This document shows positions 47,609-58,962 of a stretch of 64,000 nt of DNA, in pieces. How positions within the stretch are numbered: the stretch's first letter is position 1; each line of letters starts with the position of its first letter. The DNA comes from Elmis aenea (Eukaryota > Arthropoda > Insecta > Coleoptera > Elmidae). The translations under genes were made by a program, and so were the position numbers. The DNA lies in assembly GCA_947652605.1 (NCBI GenBank), contig OX393581.1, positions 30,188,788-30,252,787 on the forward strand, in the 5' to 3' direction. The notes below the pieces were generated by a model. That model was not told the DNA's origin. It searched no databases and worked only from the letters and a program-made list of their open reading frames with translations.

Positions 47609-50125
47609 CAACTTTCATATACATGAGTAGAAAAAATTATTAATGTAATTCGATGCTTTCAAAAACATATTTGTTTAATATAATATAACGAAGCAATTTT
47701 ACATTTAATGAAATTGTAAAAAATGCCCATTGACAGTAATACAAAAATGTAATTACATAATTTTTGAACGGAATCTAATAGGAAAAACGAAAATGAAATG
47801 TAAAATATTTGCGTGTCTGATATAAATAACTAATTATTTTTTCAAATACCAAGAAAATGTAAAATTTTTCATAGAAACTCTCATTTCGTAAGTTGATCAA
47901 ATTTTATTTTTCTTGATACGTTGTTAAGTATTAATGACGTAGTTTAAAGTTTCTTTATAGGGTTATAGGTAATCCATAGTATAGGAATGTGTACAACTTA
48001 TATTACAACAGTTTGGAATCGTTCTCTTTATAAACTTTCTGTTGTTTACTTCAAATCGATTAATTATTTTTCTTTATTCTTAAGATGTCTGTAAACATTC
48101 TAGTTTTTGAACTTTAAAGGGTTTTGGCAGACTCACCCAAACATATTTTAAAACAATTTATGTATCATCGTTCAATAAACAAGCTTACTTTTGCTGTAGT
48201 TATCTTTTGATTTTAATTTAAAAAACCAAGTTGCGAACACGCAAACTTAAGTTACACATATATCTACTTTTCTACTCTTAAAAAACCAATCACGAAATTT
48301 AAAAAAAAAACAAAATATAAATTCTTGAATAATTACTCTGTGATGTTTATTGTACGGCAATAAATAAGCATGTTATATTTCAGACAAAAAATAAACTTGT
48401 CTAAGTAGTTTTACTTCGGTTTTTTTACATGTTCAGCGTTTGATAGCTTAATTAGTTTAACAGTTTCATTTACATAAAATGCTTTTTAACCTAAGTGTTT
48501 AAATATAAATGAAATGATAGCAATTTATATGTTAATTTCCGTGAACATAAAATATTTTATACCTCCTAACTCTTAATTAATTACTTTAGAATACTAACAG
48601 TTCATTTAATACCAAGAGACAAAAAAAATATTTTAAACTATATAAACAAGGTTTAATTGTTGTATGTAAAATAAATCAAGTTAATTTTAGTAGTAGGTAC
48701 TTTATTAACGTTTGATCTCTTAAAATATGCAAAATTATTTAAACAATTGGTACAAAATAACAGTTTATTGAAAAGATATCTTACAAAAAATGTTTGCTTC
48801 AAACATGTAAGATAATTATGCCGTTTAGCTATTGTAGTGCAGATTTAGCTATGGATACAGAAATTGGAGAGTATTTTCATATAACTTTTAACGCTACAAC
48901 ATTTTGTTGTACATTTTTGTTATTTAATTTTATCATTGCCAACTATGTATTACCTATAAGGAAATTCGTATTAAACAAAAATAAAAAAGTTTAAAATACC
49001 TTAAGTCAATTGTAAATAATAAAGGTTTATGAAATGTTGACGAATAAAGAAACTTAATATTAAATATATCTACTTGTAAACCTAACAATACCACAGTAAA
49101 ATCGGTTGAAAGTTAAATTAAAAATACTCTGTCTTTGCCTACTAGTACGACTTTCAAAATTACACACACGGTGTTTTTTATGCTGGTTTTTAATACAGTC
49201 TTTTTTGTACAAAAATGTTAATTTTTTAACTAGAACCCTTGTATTTAAATTTTTTATAATATGATTAGTAAACTTTTAAAATTTATCAGCATTTTGCTTT
49301 GCATAAATTTTATATTTGACGCCCTAAAATATATATAGATTATCTAGAAGATTTAAATTGGTTTAAAATCGGTAACAGAATATTGTTTTACTTAATTTTT
49401 AACTAATTTTATGATTTTTCTCGAGGTCATCTTACTTTTTTTTAAATATAAAATCCGTCGGTATTTTTTGTGTGCATATTTTTTAAATTAATTTTAAATG
49501 AAATTATTTATTATGTTCTATGACAAATAAAAATATATCCTTGCTAACTCTTCATGGCCTACTGCCACCTGCCCTTTTTTTAAACAAATTATTAGAACTA
49601 AACTATGCTGGTATCAATAATTGTAAATGCAAAACATAATTATTCGGAACGTATTTGGAACATCCTGTATATAAATTTATAAATACATAGTATTTATAGA
49701 AAAATACTCTTGTTGTCTCTGTTCCTGTAAAATTGAAGGTGTGTGATAACAATTTGTTTAAATAAAAAAGTATGAATCTACTAACATCAAATGTGCTAGT
49801 TATTTTAATATATTAAACACGTTTTATACAGCAACGTGATGCAAATATATTAATAATATTTTATCGTTGCGTTAAAATAACAGGTGCGAATATATTATCC
49901 GAACGAAATCAATAAACGTTAGCAATAAAGACAAGTGGTTGGAAGATTACACATAGAATATTTGTTGCCAAATTTTCAACTGAAGTGTAACTTTTATTAA
50001 TGCAGATTATTTCAAACCATGAACTAGTTGAATGAAATAGGGATTTTAATATTAATAAATTTCATCAACACTTCTCAACATAAACAAATTAAATCCTCGT
50101 TTAATAATAGCAATGTTTGTTACAG
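47609..50125. other. Intronic AT-rich DNA before the second LRR exon
   Basis: No coding remnant found. A lone tag (GGAACATCCTGTATATAAAT near 49658) belongs to the TACAGGNTGTTCC group. The stretch ends in the acceptor GTTTGTTACAG at 50125. Confidence 0.35.
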
Positions 50126-50197
50126 AGTCCTGACAGACAATAAACTGGAACTCATCCATCCAGAAGCTTTTTCAAGGAACAGCCAGCTAAAACGACT
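50126..50197 (+). CDS. Internal exon encoding one leucine-rich repeat
   Basis: Exactly 72 nt between acceptor TTTGTTACAG and donor GTAAGT, phase 2 at both ends, like the exon at 14024. It reads VLTDNKLELIHPEAFSRN then SQLKR, the canonical L..N.L..I.P.AF.....L..L repeat of 24 residues. The first base joins the last two of the earlier exon to give a Leu codon, making LLEELVLTDNKLELI across the junction, in perfect LRR register. This supports direct splicing of the two exons. The family inference (LGR-type or other LRR receptor ectodomain) is the same. Upstream and downstream exons (start, remaining repeats, transmembrane part) are outside the window or unrecognised. Confidence 0.88.
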
Positions 50198-50821
50198 GTA
50201 AGTTTCTAATAAAATATTACCCTTTACATTTAAGACGAACTTTATACAAAAATATGTCCGGGGAAATTTAAACTGTTTCAAATTTGTATGTAGATACACG
50301 GTTAGCGAATAAGCTTTCGCTTAAGAACTTTGCCATTTTATAGTAATGATCTGGTTCACGACCGTTTGGCTTAGAGCCATTTCATTTATTTGAAGTGTAA
50401 ACTCAAGTTATTTATTGCAATAAGCTTTAGAAATGCAATTTATGATTTGTATCTCCTTCGGTAGCAAATGAACACAGACTACCGCTATTGCTCTTACCAA
50501 TATGTTAGTACAAAGTACTTTTAAGCTTTGTTATTAATTAACCTAAGGAATTTAAAGTCGTACAACGGATTAGATTATAAACTGCTAACTCTGATTTATT
50601 AGCGGATTATATGAATAGTTATAAACAGAACTGAAAGTTAATAATCATGGTGATAAATAACAAGTAACAGAAAAATAGTGTATATTCATGTGTTTTAATT
50701 TGAAGTGAGTATCCGTTTTTTTTTTTTTTAATAACAACTTTTTTAAATACCTACAAAAAAAATTACAGAATCATCGCAAGTGAAAAAGTTTAGTGGAAAC
50801 GTCTTGAAAGAAGACAAAAGA
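50198..50821 (+). other. Start of the next intron, nothing recognised
   Basis: AT-rich sequence following the donor site. No next 72-nt exon could be found between here and the right edge, so the next intron is probably at least 13.8 kb. Confidence 0.35.
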
Positions 50822-50829
50822 AACCGGTA

Positions 50830-50995
50830 CGAGTTAAGCCGCGTTTTCCTAGCAGCAGGAATTGTACGCGGCGTAGAACGTAGTATCGCCTCGACCAGTC
50901 AACATAGAGATTATTAATCTCTCTATGTTGATTGGTCGAGGCATTACTACGTTCTAAGCCGCGTACAATTCCTGCTGCTAGGAAAACGCGGCTTT
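50830..50995. mobile_element. Hairpin MITE, 166 bp, 8-bp TSD ACCGGTAC
   Basis: ACCGGTAC flanks both sides (50822-50829 and 50996-51003). The arms, about 78 nt each, are close to perfect complements: AAGCCGCGTTTTCCTAGCAG on the left against CTGCTAGGAAAACGCGGCTT on the right, meeting at GAGATTATTAATCTC. The GC content is well above its surroundings. The 8-bp duplication suggests hAT mobilisation. A transcript would be a long stable hairpin. Confidence 0.88.
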
Positions 50996-51003
50996 ACCGG
51001 TAC

Positions 51004-51596
51004 CCAGCCATGCAGGAAGAAGCCCGACTGTTCAAAAGGTGATCCTGGACTTAATTGTGTTGCCTCGCTGGACATATTTCGTTCACATATTCAAATTTAT
51101 ATATCTTAGCAGGACTACATTTGCTAAGGGACCCAAAAAAGTCTTCATCTGCTTTCAATGACCGTAAAGGAAGAAGCAAGTAACATTAATAAGTGATATT
51201 TTACTTAAACGTATAACATAACAAACCTGAATCAGTTGAATCAATCAAACATTTACCGAAAAATCGTTTTGGTTAAGATTTATAACAATAGTGTAAGCTA
51301 AGAAGATGGGTTGGGTAAATTTATGTATTAAACTGTAAGTAACTCAGTTATATAAAAGATCATATCTACTTATATAAATTACTTGAAGCTGGTAAGATTT
51401 TGATATGCTGCACAATTTTATTTGAATGTTATAAATACGAAATTGAAATTATATTACACGAAATAAATTGTTAAGTGTCTTCTTCGTCTCTTTACGTATT
51501 AAGCCGTTGTGTGCGTTGCGTTACTTATTTTCTTTTTCTTTTGATCTTTTTCTTGACTTGCCTACATTTCTTCTTCCTCTAAGTCGTAGTCTATAG
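51004..51596. other. AT-rich DNA, nothing recognised
   Basis: Spacer between two elements with no supported gene. Confidence 0.3.
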
Positions 51597-52103
51597 GTAG
51601 GGGAGACCAGGGATGAAAGTAACATTTTTTCGTTTTTATTTAATTTCTCATAAAGTATAACAATTTTTTTACATCCAAATTGGTTTAGTGATAGATTGGA
51701 CATTTGTCTTGCTTCCAAGATATTTATTTCGTTTGTTTCGTAAAGCATATGTGAGACATTTGTTTTTTTCTGTAGTAAGACAGCTGTTACTTCCAACCTC
51801 AACGTTGGGGCTAAAAGTAACAATGATCTGGGTATGTTGTAACGGCAAAATAATTTACACAGCTCATAAGTAGTGAGTAAATATATTAGTATTTATCAAC
51901 AAAATTAATATTTTATTCAAAAATACACATTAGCAGAATGAAAAAATTAAAAAATGTCTTTGGTACAATACAAAATGATAAGTGAACATTATGGCATACC
52001 ACGTAAGGGCGGTCCCAAATTATTAAATTTACTCTGGATCATAATTACTGTTTGTTTTCTTTAAAAAAAAAATCTAACCGACCTTTAACCTGGCAGTCAT
52101 TCA

Positions 52104-52105
52104 TT

Positions 52106-52136
<31 letters not shown>

Positions 52137-52138
52137 TT
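52104..52138. repeat. (TTTA)n microsatellite
   Basis: Nearly nine perfect units. Its position at the 3' end of the minus-strand retroposon shows it is that element's tail rather than an independent microsatellite. Confidence 0.9.
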
Positions 52139-52789
52139 AAATTACACCCAACAGGGGTAAACCCCAATCATAGGGCGATATACAATAATATAGTATACGT
52201 AATAATAAATGTAACATTATAGGTACTACGAGTATAAATGTGTGCATTAAGAAAAATCAATTAACAGCCAAAATATTAAAAAAATATTACAAATAAATAT
52301 ATGTGCATTAATTAATACAAAAATAAATCATATTGAACTGGTGCACGTAAAATCAGTAAAGCTTTGTTTTTGAAAGTTGAAACACTACAATTATAAAAAA
52401 TATCAATGTCTGAAAAAATATTTGCCACCTTACACATTCTGTACAAAGGTGACACCTGAAGCAAATTAGTACGAGGTTGGTTCAAATAAAATGTACTAGC
52501 CCAACGGCTGTTTGATCGGGGCACTAAAAAGGAAATTTTATTTAATAGATCTATAGTGACATAGACTTTGTGATTAACGATTTTGAAAATATACACGTGA
52601 TCCAGCAAACACCGTCTTCGCTCAAGGGATATAAGCTGCAATTCACTCAACATAGTTTTATAAGATGTTAAATATGGATAAAGACCAGTCTGTTTAAAAA
52701 TTATATAACGTACGAATCGTTTTTGAACGGCTTCTATTTGTTTTATATAGATTTCATAAAAAGGATTCCATATGACAGAAGCATTTAAT
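52104..52789 (-). pseudogene. Non-LTR retrotransposon 3' fragment with (TAAA)n tail
   Basis: The minus-strand frame is open from about 52789 to 52312: ASVIWNPFYEIYIKQIEAVQ, KRFVRYIIFKQTG, then SLERRRCLLDHVYIFKIVN and a P..R.S.......F C-terminus. This is the region after the RT polymerase motifs in insect non-LTR ORF2 proteins (as in many CR1- and Jockey-type elements). A 3' UTR follows with GATTGGGGTTTACCCCTGTT, then the microsatellite tail, read on the + strand as (TTTA)n at 52104-52138. 5'-truncated insertion inside the 51597-53588 element. Confidence 0.82.
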
Positions 52790-53656
52790 TAGTAAAAGCG
52801 GGCCAGGTTAAAGGTTGGTTAAGGCTTTGTTTTTAAATAAGTTATAAAAATTAAGGTAATAGAATACAACAATAGCAGCTGGTAGGCAAACCAAAAGTAC
52901 CAGACCTAACCAACTTAGATAGGTTTTATAATTTGAAATGCTTTATTTAAAAAAATATTTAGCTTTACATATATTTCCGATATTCCGATATTATATAGGT
53001 ACAGAGTTTTATAATTTAATAATTTGGGACTGCATTTACCAGGTTTGCCAACATTATCAATATTTAAAAATGTGAAACAAAAAGATACAACAAATTGGAA
53101 AATTATTCCGACAACTTTTGTATGTTCTCATCTACGAAGAAAACCACCAATTATGTGCTTAGAGTGAACATTTGCAAGTGAAAACATTGATTGGGGTTGG
53201 TTGTAACACTTTGTTACTTTTGACCCCAAGTGTACACAAAACAAATTTGAGGGAATCCACCACGATTCTAACGTCAAAGTGTATTGCATCCACCAATAGC
53301 CAACTAAATTTAAAACAAAATAATGTAGGTACTTTTTTGTTCCTCTTTTAGAGATCGCCTAGAAGTCACTCGATGGATGAGACAACGCAGTAACTTTTAG
53401 GCGGAAAATAGTGACTCTGGCTGTCAAAAACTTAACCTTTATGACAAATGAAAACTAGCAATGTAGGTAGGGAAGTGGATGTAAATGAACATTGCACAAG
53501 CGCTTAGGGCGATATATAACAAAAATTATGGAAACTATAGGCACTGTTACAACCTACCCGTGTTACTTTCATCCCCGGTCTCCCCTACGTATTGGTATAT
53601 TTGCTCCGACATAGTCTATTTTTCATTGTTTATAAATGCTTTATCTATGGCATAGT

Positions 53657-54125
53657 CAGGGATGGCAAATAGGTGGCACGCGTGCCAAACTTGGCACGAG
53701 ACGCGAGAGATTTTCGACGGCACCCTAAAGAATTCTGTGAATAAATTTGTTTTTAAAATTTTAAACGTTTTCGAAATTATTTATTTATTTTTAATTAGTA
53801 TGCTAATTATCTACAACTACATGTTATTTAAATATCAAAAAATTAAAAATAACAGAAAATAAAAACTCTTCTTATATCGATACAATAATTTGATCAACAG
53901 ATCATCACTATACACATAAAATACCAACTGTAGCCATGCACGGAACTTTTGATTGCATATGTATTTAGTGACACATAAAATCATGACGTTGGCAATCCTG
54001 AACGAAATAACTGACGGTTGTTTCTGGTAGGTTAGGTTAGATTAGGTTAGGTACTGGTGCGGGGATTTTTTTAAATTAAATTTTCTTATTTTGGCACACT
54101 GATCAAATCCTATTTGCCATCCCTG
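53657..54125. mobile_element. hAT-like MITE, 469 bp, CAGGGATGGCAAATAGG ends
   Basis: The left CAGGGATGGCAAATAGG pairs with the right CCTATTTGCCATCCCTG, a perfect 17-bp inverted repeat. Flanks share GGCATAG (GGCATAGT before; GCATAGAT after, with one G shared with the terminus), an imperfect 7-8 bp duplication. Subterminal GGCACGCGTGCC and TTGGCACGAG on the left, TTGGCACACTG on the right. No transposase; the 66-codon frame inside is not a gene. Confidence 0.82.
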
Positions 54126-54274
54126 GCATAGATGAAGCATAGATTTTATGCTATGATATATGTCGTTTATGCTGTATCATTTGTAGTTCGTTAAGTATTC
54201 CAGTGTTTCGCGTTCCATCTATTTTTTTAACCCTGGCACTGCTAACGGGATTTTCATTTTTACACTTTGTAACC

Positions 54275-54545
54275 GTTGTTTATTTCCTTTTGTTATTACA
54301 TATCTCACATCCGTAGGTTATAGTTGGTACTGACAATGTTTTACAGAACTTTACTTCTATGATTTGACTAACTTTGTTCTTTAACCTTCGTCCGATTGTT
54401 TCGTTAATGTAGTTAAACTTTTCTATTTTGTTTCGAATACCTTTTGTCTCATATAGTGATATTTGGCAGCCTAAGAAATTGAACAAGTTTACTTGTTGTA
54501 TAGTTTGATCGTGCAATGTAATTTTGGATTTAATTTGCTCATGTC
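54275..54545 (-). pseudogene. Non-LTR endonuclease-reverse transcriptase fragment
   Basis: The minus strand reads KGHEQIKSKITLHDQTIQQV, then NLFNFLGCQISLYETKG and later TLSVPTITYGCEICNNKRK. This matches the segment FxxLGxxIS ... L..P.l.YG.E.W after the catalytic RT motif of insect endonuclease-reverse transcriptase proteins. It is cut at both ends and has stops upstream, so a fragment only. The same part of a related ORF is seen at 61880-62395 on the other strand. Confidence 0.75.
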
Positions 54546-54792
54546 CTTTAAATGGCTATCAGTTGTGTGTTATTTGCTTACTCATGTAATATTGCTTTAG
54601 TGTTTTGCTCAACTTGGCCGTCCGCAGAGAGCATTGTAATGACGAAGGTTTGTTTGTTTAAATTGTACGTATATGTCTTAATTTGTTCTATCCAAATACG
54701 CATAGTATCGTACATTTATGTACATACGTGGTTTGTCCTTAACATTTCCGAACCTTCAAAATTAATTTTGTTTCGCTTAATTTAAAAGTCAT

Positions 54793-55290
54793 TTGGCTTT
54801 GTCGCCTTCAAAGCACTCCGCTCCACTTTGTATAGACAGCTGCCAGCGTTTCTTCCACTGTTCGAAAGATTTCTGGATTTCTTTTTGGAGCTAGGTCAGG
54901 CGAATGTGCAAGCTGTGGAACGACCGTTGTTTCGTGTTCACCAAAAACTGACAGATTAATACATTAGTAGTGATGTGTGCGCAGGCTCATTGTCAGCATT
55001 GAGCATCTATCGGTTTTCCCTTCAAGAATCGCGTTTTTTTTTTTGGATAATCAGAAAGCGTTTCATAATTTCAAGATAATAGTCCTTGTTCTCTGTTTTG
55101 CCTTGTGGAAGAAATTCATAGTGAACAACACCCTCAGAATCACTTTTGAATGTTGACGATCATCCTGAATGAGTCATATTTGAAAGGTTTTTACCATTCG
55201 TACGTTTGAGTCAGGCTTAATGCCTCACTCTCAAATTTTGTTTTCAAAATTTTAAATGTCTCCGTAAATAATTTTCTCAATTTTAATAAA
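54793..55290 (-). pseudogene. Dead mariner transposase (Mos1/cecropia-like)
   Basis: Minus-strand pieces in order: FTETFKILKTKF and ALSLTQTYEW (N-terminal DNA-binding region), GVVHYEFLPQGKTENKDYYL then EIMKRFLIIQKK, DNEPAHTSLLM (catalytic Asp context, usually DNAPAHTS), HSPDLAP (third catalytic region) and RWQLSIQSGAECFEGDK at the C-terminus near 54800. Frames change several times, there are stops, and the centre is shortened. The order and motifs are clearly those of mariner transposases. Confidence 0.82.
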
Positions 55291-55470
55291 CAGTCATTTA
55301 TTCAATTTATCCAAAGAATTTCTGTTTAAAGGCTACCTCCCGCTTTTTATCGAAATTGATTTAAAAAACTAGTTTCCATCAATACCTTTGACATTAAGGA
55401 GGCCGTGGTAGTTTTTTCATGCACTAATTTGGCGTGAAACTGCCCACCTTTTCTGCAATTAAACAATTAA

Positions 55471-56242
55471 ACCCTTTCGTGAGCAGTGGGACACATACGC
55501 CCCACTTACTATTTTACTTCAGAAGTCCACTGGGACAAGTTTATCTCATTTTTGGCGCATGCTGCACTCTTGTGTTTAGTGCGTGAAATTTTACCGGCTT
55601 GCTATTTATCACAGAATTCCCAGAATTTGGAACTGTTTGGGCATTGTTGAAGGAGATTATTCATTTCCTAGTACTCATAGTCGTGCATGACCGTGTTTCC
55701 AATTTCCTGTGGTTTTATTGCAGTTATAGTGTGGGATTCCTTTAGTTTTACGTTACTTAGTGATTGTTTATTTTTTGAATTGCATCTTACTGCTTTTCTA
55801 TTATTTAACAACTTCTAAGTGTGAAGTACCTAGTGCCGGCGATAGGGGAGTGCAGGGTGTTCTCCGCACACGGTCCCGCGGGTAGTACGACCCTGTGCTG
55901 GTGATATTTTGCTAAATAATAAGTTAAAAATTAAATTTGAAAAGACATGGATCTTTAATGATTTATTTTCGCACACAGCTCCGCAAAACCTATGACCGAC
56001 ACTAAAAGTACCTCTTTGCATAGTACATCCTTGCTTTGCAAAATTTCATGATAAATAATATTATTGCTTACAAACTATTTCCAAAAAACTATTTGTCAAC
56101 AATTTGTAAATTAAGAATGACAAATATTAAAATGGTATTTTTTTAACGAAATGTTTATAACAAATATCAGTCTCATAATTGAAAATGCTTAATTCAAAAA
56201 CTCACTTAAAATAGACGGGAAAACAATTGGGTCACGAAAGGG
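55471..56242. mobile_element. TTAA-flanked (piggyBac-like) non-autonomous element, 772 bp
   Basis: TTAA borders both sides (55467-55470 and 56243-56246). The ends ACCCTTTCGTGAGC and GGTCACGAAAGGG are inverted copies, and CCCTTT at a TTAA site is typical of piggyBac-type MITEs. GTGGGAC words recur in the left part. There is no transposase. A 174-bp element is inserted in it at 55832-56005. Confidence 0.7.
55832..56005. mobile_element. 174-bp MITE nested in the TTAA element; TSD AAGTACCT
   Basis: AAGTACCT is duplicated at 55824-55831 and 56006-56013. The ends AGTGCCGGCGATAGG and CCTATGACCGACACT are inverted with three mismatches. The left half is GC-rich (GTCCCGCGGGTAGTACGAC). The 8-bp duplication suggests hAT-type mobilisation. 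Confidence 0.78.
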
Positions 56243-56246
56243 TTAA

Positions 56247-57235
56247 AAGATTTTTGAGGTAACTGCGGGATGTTAAAACTAGCAATTGAAACATAATTCT
56301 TTATATGCAACTTTTGCAATTAATTAAGCGTAATACTACCTACTTACTAAAGCATTACTTTCAATTTAACATGGTAATTAGATGTTGTAAAGTATTAATA
56401 AAACAGGGCATGTTACATGTATTTAGATGCAGCTGCTTACACAAACACCCATGGTGCAGTAATAATTTATCTATTAGAGACAGAATTGCATTTATGCATA
56501 TAAGTAACTGATTCGTTCAGCAAATTAAACTGCAATATATTTCTTCCTTTATATGTGTAAATGTTGACGAGAACTATAAACTTTTGGTGCCATTTTCTTT
56601 AGAAATTTCACTTCTGAAAAAGTTTTGTTACTTAAGTATCATATATTTATTCGAATATAGCTCTTCTGAGCTTCTGAGCTACGCTACAAAATTTAGTATA
56701 AATACATACTCATTTTCACCATATTGGTGCTAATGTCTCCAACTTCACACAGGCAGGCTACTAGATAGTTTAACTAAAGTCCAAAATCAAACAACAAGCC
56801 TTTTATTTCAATTACAAAAACTGTACTTGCAAGGTTTTTTAAATCGATTTGTATAAACATCAACTTATTATAAATGCACCTCTTTTTTTTACTTTCCTTT
56901 TCGTGCCTGTATAAAAAGAGTTAAAAAATATTTAGATCAGCTTTTATGCAAATCGTGCTATCATATTCTGTTAACTTTGTTTGACTCGTTCACACCGCTA
57001 AAATAAATTCTAAATTATTTGTAACGTATGCACACCTGTTGAGTAGGTATATTTCACAACTAACAAACGAAAAACCTTTGTATATGCATTTACCTTGTAT
57101 TAAATTATTTTATATTTAAGTTTGTTTCTACTTACAATTAAGTCATGTTTTCAAATACTTTTTTTTTGTCACAATTTTTAAGTAGGTACCTATGTCGTTT
57201 GATGTCTATGAAAATTTTTCGTTGGAACTAAATTA
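56247..57235. other. AT-rich DNA, nothing recognised
   Basis: A GAGCTTCTGAGCT repeat at about 56665-56682 is the only local pattern. No coding remnant. Confidence 0.3.
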
Positions 57236-57750
57236 AACAAAACCGGTTTTTTTGAGCACATGCACACAATTGTTTCACTTCCGGTTTCGCCGGAAATGAC
57301 CCCAACTTTGTTGTTTTCAATGAAACACCCTGTATATTTTTACATTTTTGGAAAAAAAAAACGATTGGATATAACTGCACTATTTTGGTTAATTTTTATA
57401 ACCTCAAATAATTTTTGAACCAAAATTTTACTGTTTATTAAGTGTGCCGTGACCTGCATAAATTGAATTTTGTTATGTCAACAATTGTCCAAAAAACGTT
57501 TTTGTAAATTTTAATTGACATTTAGGTTACTTTAATCGGCTTTGAAGATTGCGGATCGGTTTTTTTAAAAAAAGTTAATTTTTTTAAATGGAGCTATGGT
57601 GGTACAAGCGGTTATTTAAATGGAGCACCTTCTAACGAATCCATCGATACCAATAACTTGTATTTTTATTAAGAGTCTGCTTTAAAAACCTCAAATTATT
57701 GTTTAATTTATTAAGAGATCCTATTAATCGCAGTAGACTGTGCATAACTG
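57236..57750. repeat. Half copy of the 11666-12676 foldback family
   Basis: It contains, in the same order, TTTCACTTCCGGTTTCGCCG, a GAAACACCCTGTATATTTTT tag, TAACTGCACTATTTTGGTTA, GTGTGCCGTGACCTGCATAA and the loop sequence around CCAATAACTTGTATTTTTAT. The right arm is absent, so only one arm plus most of the loop remains. Confidence 0.8.
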
Positions 57751-57757
57751 TAACAAA

Positions 57758-57871
57758 ACAAATCATTCTTAACAAAAACAAAGGTGCTATAAGAAGATTG
57801 CTGTGGAAAACAACAAATGCTTGTTGGCGTGTTTGTAGCTAGCACCTTTGTTTTTGTTTAGAATGATTTGT
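57758..57871. repeat. Hairpin with 31-bp arms, one mismatch
   Basis: ACAAATCATTCTTAACAAAA then ACAAAGGTGCT (57758-57788) is mirrored at 57841-57871. The 52-nt loop contains CAAATGCTTGTTGGCG. It adjoins the truncated foldback copy and could be a tiny MITE. Confidence 0.7.
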
Positions 57872-58962
57872 AAAATAAAAATAATTACGAACTATAATAA
57901 AAATAATTAGTGCAATAATAACTAAAAATTTGTTTTTCTTTAAATATCGTTGCAGTGGTACAAGAATTACAAATATAATTTTTATTGTATAATAAAATAT
58001 TGCTTTAATGTAACAGCTGCGTAATTTTCAAATCACTCTTCGTGTTTTACGAACAAAATATATCCATATTTCAGTTCATCGACAAATTTATGCAGTAAAG
58101 CCCCAAATTTGATATTTCTCTCGCCCACCACAAGTTATTCGCTGCCTTATTACCAAGAACAAAATGCTGCCATAAAAGATAAACAGCTTTTTAACGTCGT
58201 CATAAAAATATGACGGCCTATCACTTATTTTCAAGTAGGTCTGGCCTCTGCCAAATTAGAAAATGTTAAACCCATATCTGTCATTCTCAGATTTATTTTA
58301 TACGATCGTAATAAACTGGATATTGGCAACTTCCTTTTAAAATTCTTCAATAAAACTGAAAAGTAACCAATAAGAAAGACGACATCACTTTGAATGCATT
58401 GAACTTGTGAGTACTTTATGCGAGGATAAAGTTTGTAATATCCAAGAGCTATGAAGCGATTCACAGGTTACAACAGCGAAGTTAAAATTAATATTTATGA
58501 GAGTGGTAACTCTGAACTCCCTTTTTACCGCAGTCAGCACATTCGATTTGATTTATGAATGAATTCCCACGAGGTTTTATTGTCAACATATTACCGCTGA
58601 GATGATATTTATTGGCGGTGCGTCGCCAACTATGCTCTACTTGTATTACACGTAAAACTGTACCGTGAATCAAAATGTATTGTTCTTACAGATTCGTCTA
58701 GTGGTAAGTTATGTTTGTATTATGTTGACTCATACGAAATGCCAGCTCAATTTCGTTATTTCCTTGTCTCCTTCTCTTTCGATATCTGTGGCAATTTAAC
58801 ATTGTGTACGTTATCGGTTCGCATGAAAAAAACATTTTCGGGAAAAGTATTACAATTTCCTTTTCTTGAGAAAAAGAATACGAGCGTTATTGATTAATAA
58901 TTTTTGTATTTGAAACAGTGGTTTATGATTGAGTTTATAGTATTTATTTTAGTTTTACGATA
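57872..58962. other. Non-coding DNA, nothing recognised
   Basis: Frames at 58231-58464 and 58488-58673 have no family signature. An acceptor/donor-like pair at 58692-58703 was examined and rejected as an exon. Confidence 0.3.

Larger units (their letters stand above)
14096..50125 (+). other. Inferred giant intron (about 36 kb) of the LRR gene
   Basis: It starts with GTAAGT and ends with GTTTGTTACAG. The flanking exons join in frame (TT plus A, Leu), both in phase 2, and the joined peptide keeps LRR register. I found no other 72-nt LRR-coding segment between them. A skipped exon cannot be excluded by eye, since any whole number of 72-nt units would also keep the frame. The interval is filled with the mobile elements listed separately. 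Confidence 0.6.
51597..53588. mobile_element. TIR element, 1992 bp, GTAGGGGAGACC ends, unclassified
   Basis: The left end GTAGGGGAGACCAGGGATGA then AAGTAAC pairs over about 27 bp with the right end GTTACTTTCATCCCCGGTCT then CCCCTAC. Related phrases recur inside (GGGGCTAAAAGTAACAATG near 51807; TTGTTACTTTTGACCCCAAG near 53211, inverted). No transposase is visible. A non-LTR fragment has inserted at 52104-52789. The superfamily is unknown; the target duplication is unclear. Confidence 0.75.

Noticed and set aside
58692..58703. Possible 12-nt micro-exon between TTCTTACAG and GTAAGT
   Set aside because: In the phase required by the LRR gene it contains TAG; nothing else supports it.
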